A stretch of DNA of 33,316 nucleotides from Alsobacter sp040380755 (GCA_040380755.1 JBEIIL010000031.1:1-33316); one strand, 5' to 3'; positions 7,092 through 15,947 are shown, counted from the stretch's first letter. Notes: generated by a model not told the origin, from the sequence alone. A program made the numbers and translations.

Positions 7092-8687
7092 TCAAATCCT
7101 GCGTGTACCCAGAACAGCAATTACGAGTAACAAGAAAAACAATACACCGAAAGTTGCATCACCCAGCCGGGCATAGACCGTCGGTCCAAGCGCCTGGGGC
7201 AGTGGCGTGTCGAGAACGCCGCGAACGCCGAGCCCCAGGGACGCGATGATCCGCCCATAGGGATCGATGACGGCCGAGACACCGGTGTTAGCCGCCCGAA
7301 CAAGCGGAAGCCCCTCCTCGACGGAGCGCAGCCGAGCCTGGGCGAGGTGCTGCCAGGGTCCCGGCGTGCGCCCGAACCAGGCATCATTTGTGACGTTGAG
7401 CAGGACACCCGGGCGCCCGTCCTCGGGCACGATCTCGCCGGGAAAGATCGCCTCATAGCAGATCAGCGGCGCCACGGGCGGCAGCCCGCGCACGGTGAGC
7501 AGGCGCCGGCGGTCGCCGGCGTCGAAACCGCCCGGCGCATTGACGAACTGCCGCAGTCCCCAGGCGGTGAGCAGGCTGTTGAACGGCAGATACTCGCCAA
7601 ACGGCACGAGGTGGACCTTGTCGGCACTGGCCTGGATGGTGCCGTCGTCGGACACCACCTGAATGGCGTTGAAGTAGCGGCGACCCGCCTCGCCAGGCAA
7701 CGGATCGGCAGCGCGGACCGCTCCGGTGATCAGCGTCGCGCCCTGCGGCAGCAGGGCAGCGATCTGGGCCAGGGCCCGCGGTTCGCGCGCGAGCACGAAG
7801 GGGAACGCCGATTCCGGCCAGATGAGATGCGTGACATCGGCGATGCCGGACCGGTCGGGTGCCGTGGCGCGGTCGCTCAGCTCCAGATAGATCCGCATGA
7901 TGGCGTCGCGGTTCTCCGGCCTGAACTTGTCGTCCTGCGGAATATCTGGCTGGACGATGCGCAGCTTGACTCCCCGTACGTCGCCCGGCGGCCCCCACCA
8001 CAGGCGCAACCCGCCGAAGCCGGCAACCCCTACGAGGGCGGCGACCGCGAGAGCCAGGGGCCGCCAGCGCTGGCGCGGCTTGCCGCCGGTGCCGATCAGC
8101 GCCGGCGTGGCTGCGCAGACGACAGCCACGAGGCTCAGGCCATAGAGGCCGATGATGCTGGCGACCTGCGCCGTCACCAGATGGGTGCCGAGCGCCATGC
8201 CGTAGCTGTTCCAGGGAAACCCGGTGAGCACATGGCCGCGCAGCCATTCAGCGCCGACCAGCCCGACCGCGAGCGCCGCGACCCGGCGCGACCCCGATGA
8301 CCACACAAGCCGCGCGAAGACGAAACCGAGGGCGTGGAACAGGGCCAGCACGGCCGGCAGCCCGAGCACGCCGAGCGGCATCAGCAGGGCGAACTGATCG
8401 GGCTCGACCAGGAAGGCGGAGCCCAGCCACCACAGGCCGGCGACGAAATAGCCGAACCCGAAGGCCCAGCCGGACAGTGCGGCGGATGCCAGTGTCGACG
8501 GCGAAAACCGCCCCACACCCACGGCGGCACCGTCAAGCAGCCAGACCGCGACCGGAAGCGAGACAAACAGGGCCGGCAGGAAGCCGAAGGGCGGCATGGC
8601 CAGCGCACCCAAGGCGCCGGCAGCGATGGCAATGGCCAGCCGGCGCCATCCCCAGGACAGGATTACCCGATGGGTCAGTGCTTCCAT
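7092..8687 (-). CDS. lnt: Apolipoprotein N-acyltransferase Lnt
   Basis: Lnt adds the third acyl chain to the N-terminal cysteine of lipoproteins in the inner membrane. The 531-residue product has several N-terminal membrane helices (about 15-230), then a periplasmic nitrilase-like domain. The catalytic triad is visible: Glu292 in LIWPESAFP, Lys357 in DKVHLVPFGEY and Cys410 in PLICYEAIF, followed by NVTNDAWFG. A last membrane helix lies near the C-terminus (FGVLFFLLLVIAVLG). The start is the ATG at 8687, four bases after the CorC-like gene, so the two are cotranscribed. Length and layout are normal. Confidence 0.96.
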   Translation of the reverse strand: MEALTHRVILSWGWRRLAIAIAAGALGALAMPPFGFLPALFVSLPVAVWLLDGAAVGVGRFSPSTLASAALSGWAFGFGYFVAGLWWLGSAFLVEPDQFALLMPLGVLGLPAVLALFHALGFVFARLVWSSGSRRVAALAVGLVGAEWLRGHVLTGFPWNSYGMALGTHLVTAQVASIIGLYGLSLVAVVCAATPALIGTGGKPRQRWRPLALAVAALVGVAGFGGLRLWWGPPGDVRGVKLRIVQPDIPQDDKFRPENRDAIMRIYLELSDRATAPDRSGIADVTHLIWPESAFPFVLAREPRALAQIAALLPQGATLITGAVRAADPLPGEAGRRYFNAIQVVSDDGTIQASADKVHLVPFGEYLPFNSLLTAWGLRQFVNAPGGFDAGDRRRLLTVRGLPPVAPLICYEAIFPGEIVPEDGRPGVLLNVTNDAWFGRTPGPWQHLAQARLRSVEEGLPLVRAANTGVSAVIDPYGRIIASLGLGVRGVLDTPLPQALGPTVYARLGDATFGVLFFLLLVIAVLGTRRI

Positions 8688-8691
8688 CCGG

Positions 8692-9708
8692 TCAGGCCGC
8701 CGGCGGCGTCTGGGCGGCGGGGGTGGCCGCAGCCGGATCGGGCCGCTGGTGGATGCGCAGCCGCTTGACCCGGCGCGGATCGGCGTCCAGCACCTCGAAC
8801 TCGATGCCAGCCGGGTGGGCGATCATCTCGCCGCGCACCGGAACCCGCCCGGCCAGGCTGGCCAGAAGGCCACCGAGCGTGTCGACATCCTCGCCCCATT
8901 CGCCCTCGCCGAGCGGCAGGCCGACCGCCTCGGCCGCATCCTCCAGCGGCGTGCGCGCATCGGCGAGCCAGGACCCGTCGGCGCCCTTGACGATCAGCGG
9001 GCCTTCCGCCTCATCGTGCTCGTCCTCGATCTCGCCGACGATGATCTCCATGATGTCTTCCATGGAGACGAGTCCGTCTGTGCCGCCATACTCGTCGATG
9101 ACCAGCGCCATATGGGTCCGGGAGGCCTGCATCTTCACCAGCAGGTCGAGCGCCGGCATCGACGGCGGGACGAACAGAACCGGGCGCAGGATCTTGGCGG
9201 CCGACAGGCGCAGACCGAGATCGACCTTGGAAAGGTCAGGCGCCGCCGGGTCGGGGCGGGAGGCGGCATCGGCCTGCTCGGCGCCGGCCGCCAGATAGTC
9301 GAGAAAATCGCGGATGTGAATCATGCCGCGCGGATCATCCAGCGTCTCGGCGTAGACCGGCAGGCGCGAATGGCCGGCGGTACGGAACACGCGCAGAAGC
9401 TCGCCGAGGCTGATTTCGGCCGCCACCGCGACGATATCGGCGCGCGGCACCATGACGTCGTAGACTCGGCGGGTGCGCAGGGCGAGCACGTTCTGCAGCA
9501 TCGCCCGTTCTTGCGGCAGGAAGTCGTCCCCGGCGGTGGCTCCCTCCGACAGCACATCCTGCAGGTCGCCGCGGACCGATGCGGATCCGCGCAGGCGCAA
9601 TCGTGCCAGGAGGCGATCGACGAAGCCCTCCGGGGCGTCGCGGGTGCGCTCCGCGGCCGTGGACTGCGCCGCGCCGGAGCGCGGCGGGGATGTGTCGTCT
9701 GACGTCAT
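8692..9708 (-). CDS. CorC/HlyC-type CBS-domain protein without membrane domain
   Basis: A 338-residue soluble protein with a pair of CBS domains (about 82-240; landmarks RTRRVYDVMVPRADI, MIHIRDFLDYL, ALVIDEYGGTDGLVSMEDI) and a C-terminal CorC/HlyC transporter-associated domain (about 250-335). These proteins are annotated as hemolysins or magnesium and cobalt efflux proteins, but this form lacks the DUF21 membrane domain, so it is better seen as a cytosolic partner or regulator. It sits between ybeY (4-base ATGA overlap) and lnt, the conserved order in which E. coli ybeX also lies between ybeY and lnt. A true hemolysin role is not supported. Confidence 0.9.
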   Translation of the reverse strand: MTSDDTSPPRSGAAQSTAAERTRDAPEGFVDRLLARLRLRGSASVRGDLQDVLSEGATAGDDFLPQERAMLQNVLALRTRRVYDVMVPRADIVAVAAEISLGELLRVFRTAGHSRLPVYAETLDDPRGMIHIRDFLDYLAAGAEQADAASRPDPAAPDLSKVDLGLRLSAAKILRPVLFVPPSMPALDLLVKMQASRTHMALVIDEYGGTDGLVSMEDIMEIIVGEIEDEHDEAEGPLIVKGADGSWLADARTPLEDAAEAVGLPLGEGEWGEDVDTLGGLLASLAGRVPVRGEMIAHPAGIEFEVLDADPRRVKRLRIHQRPDPAAATPAAQTPPAA

Positions 9709-10229
9709 GGCGTGCGTGCCATCCTGATCGCTGGCACGGCCTCGTCAAGGGGGAGGTCACCATACGGATCGGCAATGCCTAGGCCGGCGAGCACGCGTAT
9801 CTCGAGGGCTTCCATCCGCTGCGCCTCGGAGGGGTCGAGGTGATCGTGGCCGAGCAGATGCAACGTGCCGTGGACGACGAGGTGGACGAGGTGGTCGGCC
9901 AGCGCCTTGCCATCGGCCTCGGCCTCGCGGCGCGCCGTCTGATAGGCAACGGCGATATCGCCCAGCAGCGGCGACGTCGCGAGGCGCTCCGGCGGCACGG
10001 CCGGGAACGATAGGACATTGGTGGGCTTGTCCTGTCCCCGCCACTCGCGGTTGAGTTCGCGCAGCCGCGCGTCATCGGCCAGCATGACGCTGATTTCGGC
10101 ACCGGTCAGCACCGCGACGCCGGCGGCCGCCACGGCCGCGGCCGCGGCGCGCTCGGCGAGGTCCTCGGCGCCGGGAAGCGCCACCCACAGCGGCGTTTCG
10201 GCAATCACGTCCACGACGACGATGGTCAC
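9705..10229 (-). CDS. ybeY: Endoribonuclease YbeY (rRNA maturation factor)
   Basis: YbeY is a metal-dependent RNase involved in 16S rRNA 3' end maturation and ribosome quality control. The 174-residue product has the zinc-binding signature HGTLHLLGHDH (His120, His124, His130) and the conserved NREWRGQDKPTNVLSFP segment (60-76). It starts with a GTG at 10229 that overlaps the phoH stop (GTGA), and its own stop overlaps the next gene (ATGA), so the phoH-ybeY-corC block is tightly coupled. The phoH frameshift just upstream could reduce translation of ybeY. Confidence 0.95.
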   Translation of the reverse strand: MTIVVVDVIAETPLWVALPGAEDLAERAAAAAVAAAGVAVLTGAEISVMLADDARLRELNREWRGQDKPTNVLSFPAVPPERLATSPLLGDIAVAYQTARREAEADGKALADHLVHLVVHGTLHLLGHDHLDPSEAQRMEALEIRVLAGLGIADPYGDLPLDEAVPAIRMARTP

Positions 10230-11274
10230 GAGCGGTGCGACCCCGATCCGGCGACAAAGTCCGCCTCGTAGGCGCCAACGATCCGGCGCACGAGATCGTG
10301 GCGCACCACGTCACCCTGGGCGAACACCACGCGGCCGATGCCCTCGACCCCGTCCAAGATCCGGACGGCCTCGACGAGGCCGGACTTGGCCCCGGCCGGC
10401 AGGTCGATCTGGCTCGGGTCGCCTGTCACAATCATCCGCGAGCCCTCGCCCAGGCGGGTGAGGAACATCTTCATCTGCATGGTGGTGGTGTTCTGCGCCT
10501 CATCGAGCAGCACGATGGCGTTGGTCAGGGTCCGGCCGCGCATGAAGGCGAGCGGCGCGATCTCGATCATGCCGGTCTGCAGTCCCCGCTCGACGTGACG
10601 CGCCTCCATGAAATCGTAGAGCGCGTCGTAGATCGGCCGCAGATAGGGATCGACCTTCTCTTTCATGTCGCCGGGCAGGAAGCCGAGCCGCTCGCCGGCC
10701 TCGACGGCCGGACGCGACAGCACCAGGCGCTCGACGACACCCTGCTCGATGAGCTGGACCGCGTGGCCTACTGCCAGCCAGGTCTTGCCGGTGCCGGCCG
10801 GGCCTTCGGCAAACACCAGTTCGTTGCGCTTGAGCATGCGCAGATAGGAATGCTGCGCCGCGTTGCGGGCGCGGACGCGGCGGCGGCGGGTGCCGATCTC
10901 CTCGAACGTCGCCTCCCGGCAGCGACGGGAAACAAAGAGCCCTGCAGCGCGGTCTCCTGGATCACGCCGTCGACGTCGCCGGGCGACAAGGCTTCATTGA
11001 CGCGGACACGGTCATAGAGCCGTTCCAGCACACGGCGCGCCTGCCCTGTCGCCTCGGGGCTGCCGCGCAGCACCACGTGGTTGCCATTGGCCACGGCAAC
11101 GACGCCGAGGCGTCGCTCGAGATGGGCGATGTTCTGGTCGTACTGGCCAAACACCAGGCTGGCGAGGCGGTTGTCCTCGAAGGTCAGCTTGATCTCGGCC
11201 TGCTCGGCCAATCCCTCCCGGGCCGTCTGGCGCGTGAAGCGCGAAGAGCCGTCTGCTGGTCGCAAGGGGGGCAC
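10226..11274 (-). pseudogene. phoH: PhoH-like ATPase, split by an apparent one-base frameshift
   Basis: PhoH/YbeZ-type P-loop ATPases are encoded next to ybeY. The N-terminal half reads in one frame (11274 to about 10917: AEIKLTFEDNRLASLVFGQY, then GVIQETALQGSLFPVAAG). The other half reads in the next frame (about 10915 to 10226) with FEEIGTRRRRVRARNAAQHS, Walker A GPAGTGKT and Walker B IVLLDEAQN. The junction lies at three cytosines (10915-10917, plus strand); a fourth would join the two parts into a normal protein of about 349 residues. As written, translation from the start runs off frame to a stop at 10768. An internal ATG at 10837 could give a 203-residue ATPase fragment but has no clear ribosome binding site. 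A sequencing error in the homopolymer is as likely as a real mutation. The upstream start is uncertain (GTG at 11274 or 11286, the latter overlapping the miaB stop). Confidence 0.85.
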
Positions 11275-11278
11275 TCCG

Positions 11279-12655
11279 TCAGGCACTGGCGCGTGCCGGT
11301 TCGCCGTCGGCGCGCTCACCGAAGAGGCTGTTGCTGCCGAGCCCGGTGATGCGCACCGGAACAATGTCGCCGATGGACGCGCCATCGGCCTGGAACTGGA
11401 CGGCCTGGAGATAGGGCGACTTGCCTGCCACCTGGCCGGGATGGCGGCCCGGCTTCTCGACCAGCACCGGCAGGGTGCGGCCGACCGTGGCGGCATTGAA
11501 CGCCTTCGACTGCCGGTCGAGCAGCGCCTGAAGGGTCGCCAGGCGGGTGGCCATCACGTCCTCTGGCACCTGATCGGCCCTGTCGGCCGCGGGCGTGCCG
11601 GGCCGCGGGCTGTACTTGAAGGAGAACGAGGCGGCGAAGCCCACACGCTCGATCAGGTCCAGCGTGTCGGCGAAATCTGCGTCGGTCTCGCCGGGGAAGC
11701 CGACGATGAAGTCGGACGACAGGGCGATGTCCGGCCGTGCTGCGCGAACCCGGTCGATCAGCCGCAAATAGGCGTCTCGGTCGTGGCGGCGGTTCATGGC
11801 CGCCAGGATGGTGTTTGATCCCGACTGCACCGGCAGGTGAAGGTAGGGCATCACCGCCGGGACGTCGCGGTGGGCGACGATCAGGCCCGGATCCATGTCG
11901 CGGGGATGGCTGGTCGTGTAGCGCAGCCGGGCAATGCCCGGGATCTCGGCCAGCCGGGCCAGCAGCTGTCCGAGAGTCCAGGCCGCGCCGTCTGGCCCCG
12001 CCCCGTGCCAGGCATTGACGTTCTGGCCGAGCAACGAAACCTCGCGGACCCCCGCCTGCGCGAGGCGCGCGACTTCGGCCACCACGGCATCGGCCGGGCG
12101 CGACACCTCGGCGCCGCGGGTGTAGGGCACGACGCAGAAGCTGCAGAACTTGTCGCAGCCCTCCTGCACGGTGACAAAGGCGGCGACCCCGCGGGCGCGG
12201 GTGCGCTCGGGTTTTGCGCCGGGCAGCGCATCAAACTTGCTGTCGGCGGGAAACTCGGTCTCGACGACACCAGGCCGGCTCTCGGCACGGCGCAGCAGCT
12301 CGGGCAGGCGGTGATAGGACTGTGGACCGACGACGAGATCAACGCCGGGCGCCCGGCGCAGGATCTCGGCGCCCTCGGCCTGGGCGACGCAGCCGGCGAC
12401 GACGATGCGGGTGTCGCGGCCCATTGCGGCGCGATCACGCCGCACGGCGCGCACACGGCCAAGCTCGGAATAGACCTTTTCGGCCGCCTTTTCGCGGATG
12501 TGGCAAGTGTTGAGAACGACGAGGTCGGCGTCGTCCATGCTGGTGGTCTCGACGAACCCGTCCTCGCCCAGCACGTCGGCCATGCGCTGGGCATCATAGA
12601 CATTCATCTGACAGCCATAGGACTTGACGAAGACTTTCCTGCTTGCGTCCGTCAT
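11279..12655 (-). CDS. miaB: tRNA-2-methylthio-N6-dimethylallyladenosine synthase MiaB
   Basis: MiaB is a radical-SAM enzyme that adds the 2-methylthio group to N6-isopentenyl-adenosine at position 37 of tRNA. The 458-residue product has the N-terminal UPF0004 domain with three cysteines for one iron-sulfur cluster (Cys15 in KSYGCQMN, Cys51 in LNTCHIR, Cys89 in VAGCVAQ) and the radical-SAM cluster GCDKFCSFC (Cys167, Cys171, Cys174). Later come LGQNVNAWHG, HLPVQSGS, IVGFPGET and a C-terminal TRAM domain. The start is the ATG at 12655. It is followed directly by phoH and lies 80 bases after plsC. Confidence 0.97.
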   Translation of the reverse strand: MTDASRKVFVKSYGCQMNVYDAQRMADVLGEDGFVETTSMDDADLVVLNTCHIREKAAEKVYSELGRVRAVRRDRAAMGRDTRIVVAGCVAQAEGAEILRRAPGVDLVVGPQSYHRLPELLRRAESRPGVVETEFPADSKFDALPGAKPERTRARGVAAFVTVQEGCDKFCSFCVVPYTRGAEVSRPADAVVAEVARLAQAGVREVSLLGQNVNAWHGAGPDGAAWTLGQLLARLAEIPGIARLRYTTSHPRDMDPGLIVAHRDVPAVMPYLHLPVQSGSNTILAAMNRRHDRDAYLRLIDRVRAARPDIALSSDFIVGFPGETDADFADTLDLIERVGFAASFSFKYSPRPGTPAADRADQVPEDVMATRLATLQALLDRQSKAFNAATVGRTLPVLVEKPGRHPGQVAGKSPYLQAVQFQADGASIGDIVPVRITGLGSNSLFGERADGEPARASA

Positions 12656-12735
12656 GGTTCCGTGGGGCGCGAGGCGCCGGCTGTCGAGCGAATCAGGGCG
12701 GTGGCCGGTCGGCGGCCGCCGGGTTCACGCAGTGT

Positions 12736-13590
12736 TTAGACCGTCTGGGCCCGCGTGAGAACAGGAATCCGTCCCGACGGTGCGGAAGGCGCCTCACGCA
12801 TGCGCCCGGTCCGCTCCCGGGCAAAGGTCGCCCGCACCTCGGTCTCGACCACGCGGGTCACCGCCTTGCGATCGGAGCCGGCATCGAAGGGCAGCGGCGT
12901 GCCCCAGACGCAGACGGCGTCGAGCGGCGGACCGGCGATGATGCCGACGAGATGCGGGATCAGGTCCATGTCGCCATACCAGGCGATGCCAGGGCGGTCG
13001 GCGTAGCCGACCGGCAGGCCGCCACGCGCCGGATAGGCCACGGTCACCGGCTGCACCAGCACGTGGCCGTCATGGCTGGCCCGGGCGATCGCGTCACGGG
13101 CAGCGCCCAGCAGCGATGACCGGAACGGCAGGACACGGCCGCCATCGCTGGTGGTGCCCTCGGCAAACAGCACGATGGCGTCGCCACCGGCGAGCCGTTC
13201 GGCGATCTCGCTATTGGCCTCGGCGGCGCCCTTGCGGCGGCTGCGGTCGATGAAGACGGTGCGCTGCAGACGTGCCAGCGTGCCGAAGAGCGGCCACCCG
13301 GCAACCTCGCTCTTGGCAATGAACGACATCGGCTGCAGCGTCGACAGCACAACAATGTCGAGCCAGGTGATGTGGTTCGACACCACGAGGACGGCCTGGC
13401 CGGTCACCGGCTCGCCCCGGACGGCGACCCTGACCCGCAAGAGCCGGCAGGCCAGACGGTGGAACACGACCGGAATCCAGTGGCTGAGACGCCAGCCAAA
13501 GCGCAGCGCGAGCATCTGCAGGCCGACAAGGACAAGGCCGGCCGGCACGAGAACGACCAGCAGGCTGACGACGCGCAGCCGGCGGATCAC
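12736..13590 (-). CDS. plsC: 1-acyl-sn-glycerol-3-phosphate acyltransferase (PlsC family)
   Basis: This enzyme family acylates lysophosphatidic acid to phosphatidic acid at the inner membrane. The 284-residue product has an N-terminal membrane helix (about 6-30), the catalytic HX4D motif in SNHITWLD (His73, Asp78), the glycerol-phosphate loop RTVFIDRSRR, and FAEGTTSDG (EGT at 144-146). It starts with a GTG at 13590 that overlaps the fur/mur stop (GTGA). An 80-base gap to miaB follows, in which I see no clear terminator. Another lysophospholipid acyltransferase of the same fold (such as an ornithine-lipid OlsA enzyme) cannot be excluded. Confidence 0.85.
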   Translation of the reverse strand: MIRRLRVVSLLVVLVPAGLVLVGLQMLALRFGWRLSHWIPVVFHRLACRLLRVRVAVRGEPVTGQAVLVVSNHITWLDIVVLSTLQPMSFIAKSEVAGWPLFGTLARLQRTVFIDRSRRKGAAEANSEIAERLAGGDAIVLFAEGTTSDGGRVLPFRSSLLGAARDAIARASHDGHVLVQPVTVAYPARGGLPVGYADRPGIAWYGDMDLIPHLVGIIAGPPLDAVCVWGTPLPFDAGSDRKAVTRVVETEVRATFARERTGRMREAPSAPSGRIPVLTRAQTV

Positions 13591-14030
13591 GCCTTGCGCT
13601 CGTCGTCGAGCGGGACCGCGTAGAGTTCGAGCCGGTGATCCACCAGCCGGAAGCCAAGACGGCGGGCGATTTCGGCCTGCAGCAGCTCGATCTCCTCGGA
13701 GCGGAACTCCACCACCTCGCCGGTGCGGAGGTTGACGAGGTGATCGTGATGCTGCTCGGGCGCCTTCTCGTAGCGGGCTCGGCCGTCCTTCAGGTCGAGC
13801 CGGGCGATGATGCCCGTGTCCTCGAACAGGCGCACGGTCCGGTAGACAGTCGAGATCGAAATTCCGCCGTCAAGCGCAGCGGCGCGGCGGTGCAGCTCCT
13901 CAACGTCGGGGTGATCATCGGCCTCGGCGAGGACACCGGCGATGACCCGGCGCTGACCCGTCATGCGCAGGCCGCGCGCGACGCAGCGCTGCTCGATCCG
14001 GTTCGGGCGAGAAGGACGCAGCGGGCCCAC
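13587..14030 (-). CDS. Fur/Mur-family metal-responsive regulator
   Basis: A 147-residue ferric/manganese uptake regulator. The winged-helix domain includes GLRMTGQRRVIAGVL (20-34), HPDVEELHRRA (40-50) and ISISTVYRTVRLFEDTGI (57-74). The dimerisation domain has the metal-site HHDHL (94-98), GEVVEF (104-109) and a further histidine at 132. It has no C-terminal CxxC pairs, which is common in alphaproteobacterial Fur/Mur and means no structural cysteine-zinc site. In many Rhizobiales this protein responds to manganese (Mur) rather than iron; the sequence alone does not settle which. The start is a GTG at 14030. It overlaps plsC by four bases. Confidence 0.9.
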   Translation of the reverse strand: MGPLRPSRPNRIEQRCVARGLRMTGQRRVIAGVLAEADDHPDVEELHRRAAALDGGISISTVYRTVRLFEDTGIIARLDLKDGRARYEKAPEQHHDHLVNLRTGEVVEFRSEEIELLQAEIARRLGFRLVDHRLELYAVPLDDERKA

Positions 14031-14059
14031 AGGCGCTCCTGGTTCGCAACTGGGGCCGT

Positions 14060-14089
14060 CTTATAGGAGCGGGATGGGCTTTCGTCCAC
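14060..14089 (-). promoter_or_regulatory. Candidate promoter of the fur/mur-plsC-miaB operon
   Basis: In the 78-base gap between rimI and the Fur-family gene, minus-strand GTGGAC (14084-14089) is followed after 18 bases by TATAAG (14060-14065), about 30 bases before the GTG start. The -10 match is good and the -35 match moderate. Confidence 0.35.
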
Positions 14090-14108
14090 CGCGAGACATC
14101 CCCGACCG

Positions 14109-14588
14109 TCAGTCGAGATCGCGCCGCAGCACCAGGGCGGTCGCGGCGCTGCCGTCGGGACGCCGGTAATAGCCGGGCCGGCGACCGACCTCGGCAAAGC
14201 CAGAGCGGGCATAGAGAGCCCGGGCCGCGGCATTGCCCTCGTCGACCTCCAGAAACAGGTGCCGGATCCCCCGCGCCGACAGCCGGCCCAGATGCGCGCG
14301 CAGCAGCTGGCTGGCAAGGCCGGCGCCCCTGTGACGGCGGTCGACCACGATGCTGAGGATCTCGGCCTCGTCGGCGGCGCAGCGCGACAGCACGAACCCG
14401 AACAGCGTGCCGCCGGCAGGGCCGACGCCCTGGCCCGCCACCGCGGCGTCGACAAGCAGCGCCTCGATTTCATGCACCGCCCAGCCATGGGTGAAGCCGC
14501 CGGCGTGGAGGTCCGCGACCGCGGCTGCATCGCGGACCTGCAGCGGACGGACGGCGGTGGCTGCGGGGGTCAGGAAGGGAAGCCGCAT
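14109..14588 (-). CDS. rimI: GNAT acetyltransferase, RimI-type (ribosomal protein S18 alanine acetyltransferase)
   Basis: A 159-residue GNAT-fold enzyme. The acetyl-CoA binding motif A is RRHRGAGLASQLLRAHL (84-100), preceded by AEILSIVVD, and followed by the LFLEVDEGNAAARALYARSGF block and GRRPGYYRR typical of RimI. RimI acetylates the N-terminal alanine of ribosomal protein S18. The neighbouring tsaB, 21 bases upstream in the transcript, is the usual RimI partner gene. The N-terminal region is slightly longer than in E. coli. Confidence 0.88.
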   Translation of the reverse strand: MRLPFLTPAATAVRPLQVRDAAAVADLHAGGFTHGWAVHEIEALLVDAAVAGQGVGPAGGTLFGFVLSRCAADEAEILSIVVDRRHRGAGLASQLLRAHLGRLSARGIRHLFLEVDEGNAAARALYARSGFAEVGRRPGYYRRPDGSAATALVLRRDLD

Positions 14589-14609
14589 GGGCGGCCGGCT
14601 CCGGCGGGC

Positions 14610-15293
14610 TCAGCGGCGGGGAATGCGGGCGTGGTCCTGCGGACGCGCGTCCGGCGCACGCAGGTAGAATGGCTTGGGCAGAGCGTGCGAGGGATCCGCC
14701 GCAAGGCCGAGGCGGGCGACCCACTGGATCAGGGGAGCTGGCTCGGTCGTGATCGACTGCACCTCGACGCCCATGGCGCGGGCCTCGGCAGCCAGGATGG
14801 CGGCGCCGGAGCCGACGATGCGGATGGGCCCGGAGCCCAGCAGCCGGGCGCCATCGCGCACCGGCACAAGGCGGGGTGCAACGATGGTGCGTCCGCCGGC
14901 CGCCATGACATGCAGAAAAACTGCGCCGTGCCGCGCGTCGATGGCGGCAGCCACCGGGCTCGGCTGGCCGGCTGCAACCGCAGGTGCCGCAAAGGCCGAC
15001 AGGGTCGTCACGCCAACCGCCGGGATCCCGGCGGCAAGCGCGATGGCACGGGCGGCGGAGATGCCGACGCGCAGGCCTGTGAAGCTGCCAGGACCCACCG
15101 TCACGGCGACGCGGCTGAGCGCCGCAAAGCCGCCTGCCGTGGCCGAGACCACGCGATCCAGCATCGGCATCAGTGCCTCGGCATGGCCGCGGGCCATCGG
15201 CAGGGTCTCGGCCGCCAGCGGATCGGGCGTTCCGGCCTCGAACACGGCCGCTGAACAGACCTCGAGGGCAGTGTCGATGGCAAGGATCCGCAA
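14610..15293 (-). CDS. tsaB: tRNA threonylcarbamoyladenosine biosynthesis protein TsaB
   Basis: TsaB is the partner of the TsaD enzyme in making t6A at position 37 of ANN-decoding tRNAs. The 227-residue product starts RILAIDTALEVCSAAVF and has the family block VTVGPGSFTGLRVGISAARAIA (about 65-86), then PAVGVTTLSAF and IDARHGAVF. The only start that gives the full N-terminus is a TTG at 15293, with a G-rich stretch about eight bases upstream. It follows the nifU-like gene by 30 bases and is followed by rimI. Confidence 0.93.
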   Translation of the reverse strand: MRILAIDTALEVCSAAVFEAGTPDPLAAETLPMARGHAEALMPMLDRVVSATAGGFAALSRVAVTVGPGSFTGLRVGISAARAIALAAGIPAVGVTTLSAFAAPAVAAGQPSPVAAAIDARHGAVFLHVMAAGGRTIVAPRLVPVRDGARLLGSGPIRIVGSGAAILAAEARAMGVEVQSITTEPAPLIQWVARLGLAADPSHALPKPFYLRAPDARPQDHARIPRR

Positions 15294-15323
15294 GGCCGAC
15301 GCCCCCGTCTCAGGCCGCGCGGA

Positions 15324-15893
15324 TCAGACTGCCTGGACCTCGCGGACGTCCGGCAAAAAGTGGCGCAGCAGGTTCTGGATGCCGTACTTCAGGGTTGCCG
15401 TTGAGGACGGGCAACCGGAGCAGGACCCTTTCATGGTCAGGTAGACGATGCCGTCGCGGAAGCCCTTGAAGGTGATGTCGCCGCCATCGCCGGCCACCGC
15501 CGGGCGGATGCGGGTCTCGAGCAGCTCCTTGATGGTGGCGACGGTCGTGGCGTCTGCGGGCTCGAAGAACTCCTCGGCATCCTCCTCGCCGGCCGCAGCC
15601 GCCGCGGAGGCATCGTCGAACAGCGCGTCGCCGGACAGGAAATGCTCCATGATGGCGCCGAGAACCGCCGGCTTCAGATGCTGCCAGTCGCCGTCGCGCT
15701 TGGTGACGGTGACGAAATCGGACCCGTAGAAGACGCCGGTGACGCCGTCGACGGCAAACAGGCGTCGCGCGAGTGGCGAACGGCCGGCCGCGCGGGGATC
15801 ACGGATATCCAGCGTGCCCTCGGTCATCACCGAGCGGCCCGGCAGGAACTTCAGCGTGGCAGGGTTGGGCGTGGCTTCGGTCTGGATGAACAT
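15324..15893 (-). CDS. nfuA: NifU-like / NfuA iron-sulfur cluster scaffold protein
   Basis: Nfu proteins carry and deliver Fe-S clusters. The 189-residue product has the Nfu N-terminal domain (MFIQTEATPNPATLKFLPG at the start) and a NifU C-terminal domain (from about 112) with the cluster-binding CxxC in KGSCSGCPSS (Cys158, Cys161). The two are separated by an alanine and glutamate-rich linker. The start at 15893 has GGAG six bases upstream; an in-frame ATG at 15965 would add 24 unrelated residues. It leads the tsaB-rimI group. Confidence 0.92.
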   Translation of the reverse strand: MFIQTEATPNPATLKFLPGRSVMTEGTLDIRDPRAAGRSPLARRLFAVDGVTGVFYGSDFVTVTKRDGDWQHLKPAVLGAIMEHFLSGDALFDDASAAAAAGEEDAEEFFEPADATTVATIKELLETRIRPAVAGDGGDITFKGFRDGIVYLTMKGSCSGCPSSTATLKYGIQNLLRHFLPDVREVQAV

Positions 15894-15930
15894 CTGGATC
15901 TCCTCACGCGACCGGTTCAAGGCCGGTGGT

Positions 15931-15947
15931 GGCGGCACCGTGCCGCC
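15931..15947. repeat. Short GC-rich palindrome upstream of the nifU-like gene
   Basis: GGCGGCACCGTGCCGCC is a perfect inverted repeat around a central base. It lies in the 136-base gap between the universal stress gene and the nifU-like gene, about 40 bases before the latter. It can form a stem of six pairs with a five-base loop. There is no U-tract. It could be the remnant of a terminator or a leader structure. Nothing else is recognisable in this gap. Confidence 0.35.

Noticed and set aside
8692..9708. Annotation as a hemolysin toxin
   Set aside because: The protein has only CBS and CorC-type domains with no membrane or secretion features; the name is historical and would mislead.
13065..13080. 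Other CACGTG sites (about 11074, 13070, 30249) as additional parS copies
   Set aside because: They share only the CACGTG centre; the flanking bases do not match the parS consensus and they lie inside genes.
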